Below are positions 60,366-64,000 of a stretch of 64,000 bases of DNA, piece after piece. The DNA comes from Chitinophaga pinensis (GTDB lineage: Bacteria; Bacteroidota; Bacteroidia; Chitinophagales; Chitinophagaceae). The position numbers and the translations under genes were made by a program. The notes below the pieces were generated by a model. It had not been told where the DNA came from. It did not search any database and saw nothing but the letters and a program-made list of their open reading frames with translations. Every line of letters begins with the position of its first letter. Position 1 is the stretch's first letter. Location of the stretch: positions 1,922,001-1,986,000 of the forward strand of contig LR632930.1 of the NCBI GenBank assembly GCA_902167325.1, read 5' to 3'.

Positions 60366-60470
60366 CCGGCTATTCATACACCAATAGTCATGGAAAAGGC
60401 AGGATTCTTCCGGTTTTAATGGCCTTTTGAAGCCACGTAAAGCCCCGGAAGTGTGTCATTGAAATGTCAG

Positions 60471-60566
60471 ATGTCTTACCCATGTCCTACCCATGACTTA
60501 CCCATGAGCTACGGATGTCTTACCCTAATAAAGGGGTAAGACATCCGTAGCTCATCTTTAGTTCAT
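60471..60566. repeat. 11-bp repeat array B with 22-bp perfect palindrome
   Basis: Units ATGTCTTACCC, ATGTCCTACCC, ATGACTTACCC, ATGAGCTACGG and ATGTCTTACCC (60471-60525) run without gaps. After TAATAAAG the last two return as exact reverse complements (60534-60555), then a weaker third (60556-60566). The layout and consensus match array A. It lies between the GH29 and sulfatase genes and is non-coding. Confidence 0.85.
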
Positions 60567-60671
60567 GTATAACATAAACATGATTGTTGTGCAAGGTTGC
60601 TTTCGGTTAATTACGGGGTTTCGCAGCTTCTGCTATCTTTATTCCCTGAATCAGGGTAAAAACCAACTCAA

Positions 60672-62138
60672 ATGATTAAAAAAATCGCATGCATCCTGCT
60701 GCTGGCAGTAGCAGGAATTGGGGTAGCCAGTTTCCTCCCTGCGGAGCCGCCTCCGCTGGCCAAACCGAATGTTATCATCATTTTCATGGACGATATGGGT
60801 TATGGGGACCCCTCGTGCTACGGTGGCGGGCCATATGCCACCCCTCACCTGGACAGGATGGCTGCCCGGGGTATGCGTTTCACCCATTTCTATGCGGCAC
60901 AGGCAGTATGCTCCGCCTCGCGGGCGGGCCTGCTTACAGGCTGTTACCCTAACAGGATCGGGATTCACAATGCCCTTAACCCAAATGCCAAAATAGCGCT
61001 GAACGGAGAAGAGGAAACGATTGCGGAGATTTTGAAGGATCAGGGATACAAAACGGGTATGGTGGGCAAATGGCACCTCGGCGCCAAAGTGCCTTTCCTG
61101 CCATTACAGCATGGATTCGATGAATATCTGGGCCTGCCTTATTCCAATGATATGTGGCCGGTGCATTACGATGGCAAGCCTTATCCAGACACGTCGAAGG
61201 TATGGCGCGCCCAGTACCCGCCACTGCCACTCATCGAAGGCAACGAAACACGCCGCATCATACGCAACCTCGATGATCAGGCGGAACTTACCGGTATTTA
61301 TACCAACCGGGCCTGCGAGTTTATCCGCAAAAACAAGAAATCTCCCTTCTTCCTCTATATGGCACACAGCATGCCGCATGTACCCATTGCGGTATCCAAA
61401 GCTTACCGTGGCAAAAGCGGTGCAGGGCTTTTCGGAGATCTGATGACGGAGCTGGATGCTTCAGTGGGTAAGGTCCTCGAAACACTCAAAGAAAACGGAC
61501 TGGATAAAAATACCCTCGTGATCTTCACCAGTGATAACGGTCCCTGGCTGAATTACGGCAACCATGCCGGCAATACCGCCGGGCTTCGCGAAGGCAAAGG
61601 CTCCACCTGGGAAGGCGGGCAGCGTGTGCCGTGTATCATGCAGTGGCCCGGACAAATACCTGCCGGCATCGTTTGCAATAAAGTGGCTGCAGCCATTGAC
61701 GTTTTGCCTACCGTAGCCGCCATTTGCGGTGCCAAACTGCCCACAAAGAAAATTGACGGACTTAGCATATTGCCATTGCTCAAAGGTGATCCCGCCGCTA
61801 ATCCGCGCGATCATTTCGTGTATTACTACAATGTCAATAACCTGGAGGCAGTACGCAAAGGACATTACAAACTGGTATTCCCCCATAAAGGCCGTACTTA
61901 CCGATTACACATACCCGGCTACGACGGCTTCCCCGGCTCCGCGCCGGATGTGGAGGTGCCTGCAGCATTGTACGACCTGAGCATTGATCCGGGAGAAACT
62001 ACGGATGTCAGTAAAGTATTCCCCGAAGTGGTAAGAGATATCGAAGCCATTGCAGATAATTACCGCCAGACCCTTGGCGATGAGCTGCGCAAAATTCCCG
62101 GCACGGAACGCCGTCCGGCCGGTAAAGTTCAGCAGTAA
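60672..62138 (+). CDS. Type I sulfatase (arylsulfatase family)
   Basis: The 488-residue exported protein has a signal/anchor (MIKKIACILLLAVAGIGVASF) and the S1 sulfatase blocks: IIFMDDMGYGDPSCYGG with metal-binding Asp40 and Asp41, and the modification motif CSASRAGLLTG with Cys80 (formylglycine precursor; Ala replaces the commoner Pro). Also visible are GKWHLG, the MAHSMPHVP metal site near residue 235, and FTSDNGPWLNYG with the Asp-Asn pair. It hydrolyses sulfate esters, most likely on carbohydrate. The neighbouring GH29 and GH95 fucosidases make a sulfated fucosylated glycan plausible. A weak -7-like TATCTTTA lies at 60634-60641. A strong terminator follows. Confidence 0.94.
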   Translation: MIKKIACILLLAVAGIGVASFLPAEPPPLAKPNVIIIFMDDMGYGDPSCYGGGPYATPHLDRMAARGMRFTHFYAAQAVCSASRAGLLTGCYPNRIGIHNALNPNAKIALNGEEETIAEILKDQGYKTGMVGKWHLGAKVPFLPLQHGFDEYLGLPYSNDMWPVHYDGKPYPDTSKVWRAQYPPLPLIEGNETRRIIRNLDDQAELTGIYTNRACEFIRKNKKSPFFLYMAHSMPHVPIAVSKAYRGKSGAGLFGDLMTELDASVGKVLETLKENGLDKNTLVIFTSDNGPWLNYGNHAGNTAGLREGKGSTWEGGQRVPCIMQWPGQIPAGIVCNKVAAAIDVLPTVAAICGAKLPTKKIDGLSILPLLKGDPAANPRDHFVYYYNVNNLEAVRKGHYKLVFPHKGRTYRLHIPGYDGFPGSAPDVEVPAALYDLSIDPGETTDVSKVFPEVVRDIEAIADNYRQTLGDELRKIPGTERRPAGKVQQ

Positions 62139-62159
62139 TACGATCAAACTAATTTGCAT

Positions 62160-62193
62160 TGCCCTCCCGGTTGTATTGCCGGGAGGGCTTTTT
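62160..62193 (+). terminator. Intrinsic terminator after sulfatase gene
   Basis: GCCCTCCCGG (62161-62170) pairs with CCGGGAGGGC (62179-62188) around an 8-base loop and runs into TTTTT. Confidence 0.9.
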
Positions 62194-62360
62194 CATGGCT
62201 GTTAGGGCCGTAATCGCAGATAACGCCCGGCTGTATTGAACTTTCAAAGGTGGCAGATGTTAATGTATATGTAGTTGCAGCTGTCCTTTTTCTCCCTCTG
62301 CCCCGCCTGTTTACCCTCTTCCTTACCATCCATTTTCTGACATTCTAAACACGTTGATGT

Positions 62361-64000
62361 ATGAAACCAGGCTTACTCAAGTATGTCGCGGTACTGTTGC
62401 TGTTCCTTTGCACGGGGCTGGCGCAGGCCGGGCCGCCCGCAGATCCGGTGAAGGGTACGGTGCGGGATAAGGAAGGCAATCCGCTGCCGGGCGTTACCAT
62501 TCAGATCAAAGGTACTAACCAGGGTACTGTAACCCAGCCCGATGGTACGTATACCCTCAATGTAACCGATCCCAATGCCATATTGGTATTTTCCTACATC
62601 GGGTACACCCCGCAGGAAGTGCAGCTGGCCGGCCGTGCCGTAGTGGATCTGGTACTGGAATCTTCCGCCAGTGAACTGAACCAGGTAGTTGTGATAGGAT
62701 ATGGTACCCGCCGCAAGCGCGATCTCACAGGGTCTGTAGGAAGTATAAGTGGCGATGCTATTGCCGCACAACCCGTGAATACTGCCACGCAGGGCGTACA
62801 GGGTAAACTGGCCGGGGTACAGATCATCAGTTCCGGCGCTCCCGGTTCGCAACCGCAGGTGCGTGTACGCGGTACAGGTAGTATGCTCGCCGGCGCAGAA
62901 CCACTGTATGTGGTAGATGGTGTACTGACGAATGATATCCGGAATATTAATACGACAGACATCCTGACGATGGATGTATTGAAAGATGCTTCCGCATCCG
63001 CCATCTACGGTGTGCGGGCCGCCAACGGCGTCATCATCATCACCACCAAACGCGGGCGTGTGGGTAAAATGGAAGTAAGTTACAACATGTCTGTAGGCTG
63101 GCGCGAAGTGGCCAGCCTGGTGAAAATGGCTAACAGCGCCCAGTATACGGATTACCTGAAAGATGCGGGCCCCAACGTTACCATTCCGTCTTACAATGCT
63201 GACAGCGACTGGTACGATGCACTGCTCCGCAAAGGAATGCAGCAAACGCACAACGTTTCCCTTTCCGGCGGTACCGAAAAATTCCTGTATTATTTCAACG
63301 TAGGTTACCTCACCGATGAAGGTATTGTGCAGAGTAATAAATACGACCGCTTCACCATCCGTTCCAACAACGAATGGAACATTGCCAGCAATCTGAAATT
63401 TGTAGCGCAGGTTTCCTATATGCACAACACCACGCAGAACGTAAACCTCGCGGAAGTATATAATAACACCTACCGCGCAGCGCCTGTTATCCCTATCACC
63501 CGCGATGGCAAATATGGCAACACCTCCGCGTTTCAGAACGTGGGCAACCCCATTCTTTCGATCGATAAGGTGAATGACCGGTATAAGGAAAACCGGTTGC
63601 AGGGAACGGGTTACCTGGAATACAGTCCGTGGGAGTTTATTAAACTGCGCAGCAGTATGAGCGCTAACCAGGGCTTCCAGAACCGGCGGCGTTACAACGT
63701 AGCGTTCCTCAACAACGAATCCACTTTCCTGGTGGCGGGTGGTAATCAGCAGCGGCCCGAAAGCCAGCTCACGATGGTGAAGGAAGAAGGCACGGAATGG
63801 ATATGGGATAACACGGTAACCTTCCAGAAGAAGTTCGGCCGGCATGATCTCACAGTGCTGGCAGGCTTCACCTCGCAGGAGTATCAGGGCAATTACCTCG
63901 AAGGCCTGCGGCGCAATGTGCCTAACAGCCCGGATCTGTGGTACCTCATTGCCGGTGACCCCAACACATCCACCAATACTGCAGATGGCGACAAGTACGC
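62361..64000 (+). CDS. SusC/RagA TonB-linked outer-membrane transporter, 3' end cut by window
   Basis: The frame is open from the ATG at 62361 to the window end, about 546 codons. It opens with a signal peptide (MKPGLLKYVAVLLLFLCTGLAQA), then the carboxypeptidase-regulatory-like domain (VKGTVRDKEGNPLPGVTIQI), the SusC linker with ELNQVVVIGYGTRRK, the plug (LTGSVGSISGDAIAAQPV, AGVQIISSGAPGSQPQVRVRG, PLYVVDGVLTNDI, MDVLKDASASAIYGVRAANGVIIITTKRG) and the first barrel strands. A SusD gene should follow outside the window. It lies 222 bases after the sulfatase gene, beyond a terminator, so it has its own promoter. The nearby fucosidases and sulfatase suggest fucosylated glycan import, which is inference. 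Confidence 0.95.
   Translation, partial: MKPGLLKYVAVLLLFLCTGLAQAGPPADPVKGTVRDKEGNPLPGVTIQIKGTNQGTVTQPDGTYTLNVTDPNAILVFSYIGYTPQEVQLAGRAVVDLVLESSASELNQVVVIGYGTRRKRDLTGSVGSISGDAIAAQPVNTATQGVQGKLAGVQIISSGAPGSQPQVRVRGTGSMLAGAEPLYVVDGVLTNDIRNINTTDILTMDVLKDASASAIYGVRAANGVIIITTKRGRVGKMEVSYNMSVGWREVASLVKMANSAQYTDYLKDAGPNVTIPSYNADSDWYDALLRKGMQQTHNVSLSGGTEKFLYYFNVGYLTDEGIVQSNKYDRFTIRSNNEWNIASNLKFVAQVSYMHNTTQNVNLAEVYNNTYRAAPVIPITRDGKYGNTSAFQNVGNPILSIDKVNDRYKENRLQGTGYLEYSPWEFIKLRSSMSANQGFQNRRRYNVAFLNNESTFLVAGGNQQRPESQLTMVKEEGTEWIWDNTVTFQKKFGRHDLTVLAGFTSQEYQGNYLEGLRRNVPNSPDLWYLIAGDPNTSTNTADGDKY

Noticed and set aside
60905..60945. Sulfatase inactivated because the motif is CSASR instead of CxPSR
   Set aside because: Ala at the third position is accepted in type I sulfatases (C-x-P/A-x-R), and the metal-binding residues are intact.
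62373..63845. A 490-codon open frame on the minus strand inside the last SusC gene
   Set aside because: The plus strand has an intact SusC sequence with all expected motifs, and the minus-strand translation matches no fold I recognise. Antisense frames of this length arise from codon bias.

Overview
The window is bacterial chromosome from the phylum Bacteroidota, most likely a Chitinophaga-like member of the Chitinophagaceae. The phylum call rests on three SusC/SusD-type outer-membrane nutrient systems, many lipoproteins, LytTR and REC-CRP regulators, genes mostly without clear Shine-Dalgarno sites, and several -33 TTTG / -7 TAnnTTTG promoters. The family-level call is an inference from gene content. 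I saw no tRNA, rRNA, insertion sequence, phage gene or CRISPR array. The first gene (SusD) and the last gene (SusC) are cut by the window edges.

Layout. 1-2850: tail of a SusD gene followed by a phosphodiester-glycosidase lipoprotein and an NHL-repeat lipoprotein, probably one operon. 2973-13970: mixed housekeeping and accessory genes (CLC channel, exported proteins, GH105 hydrolase under a LacI-type operator, a TetR regulator with an alpha/beta hydrolase that appear to share an operator, SGNH hydrolase, VOC protein, FMN reductase). 14023-17688: oxidative pentose-phosphate operon gnd-zwf-pgl. 17767-20268: a KefF-like/KefC-like pair. 20265-25916: an RND efflux operon (TolC, adaptor, pump, reading leftward). 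26048-29469: TonB, a TPR lipoprotein, DUF2306. 29508-33235: GH18 chitinase plus GH20 hexosaminidase, a chitin/chitooligosaccharide pair. 33358-36347: an Omp85-like barrel, a small membrane protein and a TetR regulator. 36477-42536: a SusC-SusD-small secreted protein operon whose promoter region carries two near-identical palindromes, likely targets of the adjacent TetR. 42665-47335: metallophosphoesterase, sialate O-acetylesterase, GH3 glycosidase. 47336-54203: two two-component systems with an erythromycin-esterase-like protein and an MscS channel. 54344-64000: GH95 and GH29 fucosidases, a sulfatase and the start of another SusC, pointing to a fucosylated, possibly sulfated, glycan.

The least ordinary structure is non-coding. 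A family of 11-bp repeat units (consensus near ATRASYTACCY) occurs in three intergenic regions. Two copies form long palindromes in which the units reverse orientation around a short centre. Other regulatory observations are the two-palindrome SusC promoter with a 40-codon upstream ORF overlapping the SusC start, a candidate small RNA at about 8951-9029, a lipoprotein gene bracketed by two copies of the same terminator, and a hairpin whose U-tract runs directly into the GH3 start codon. All functions come from reading motifs; no database search was run.
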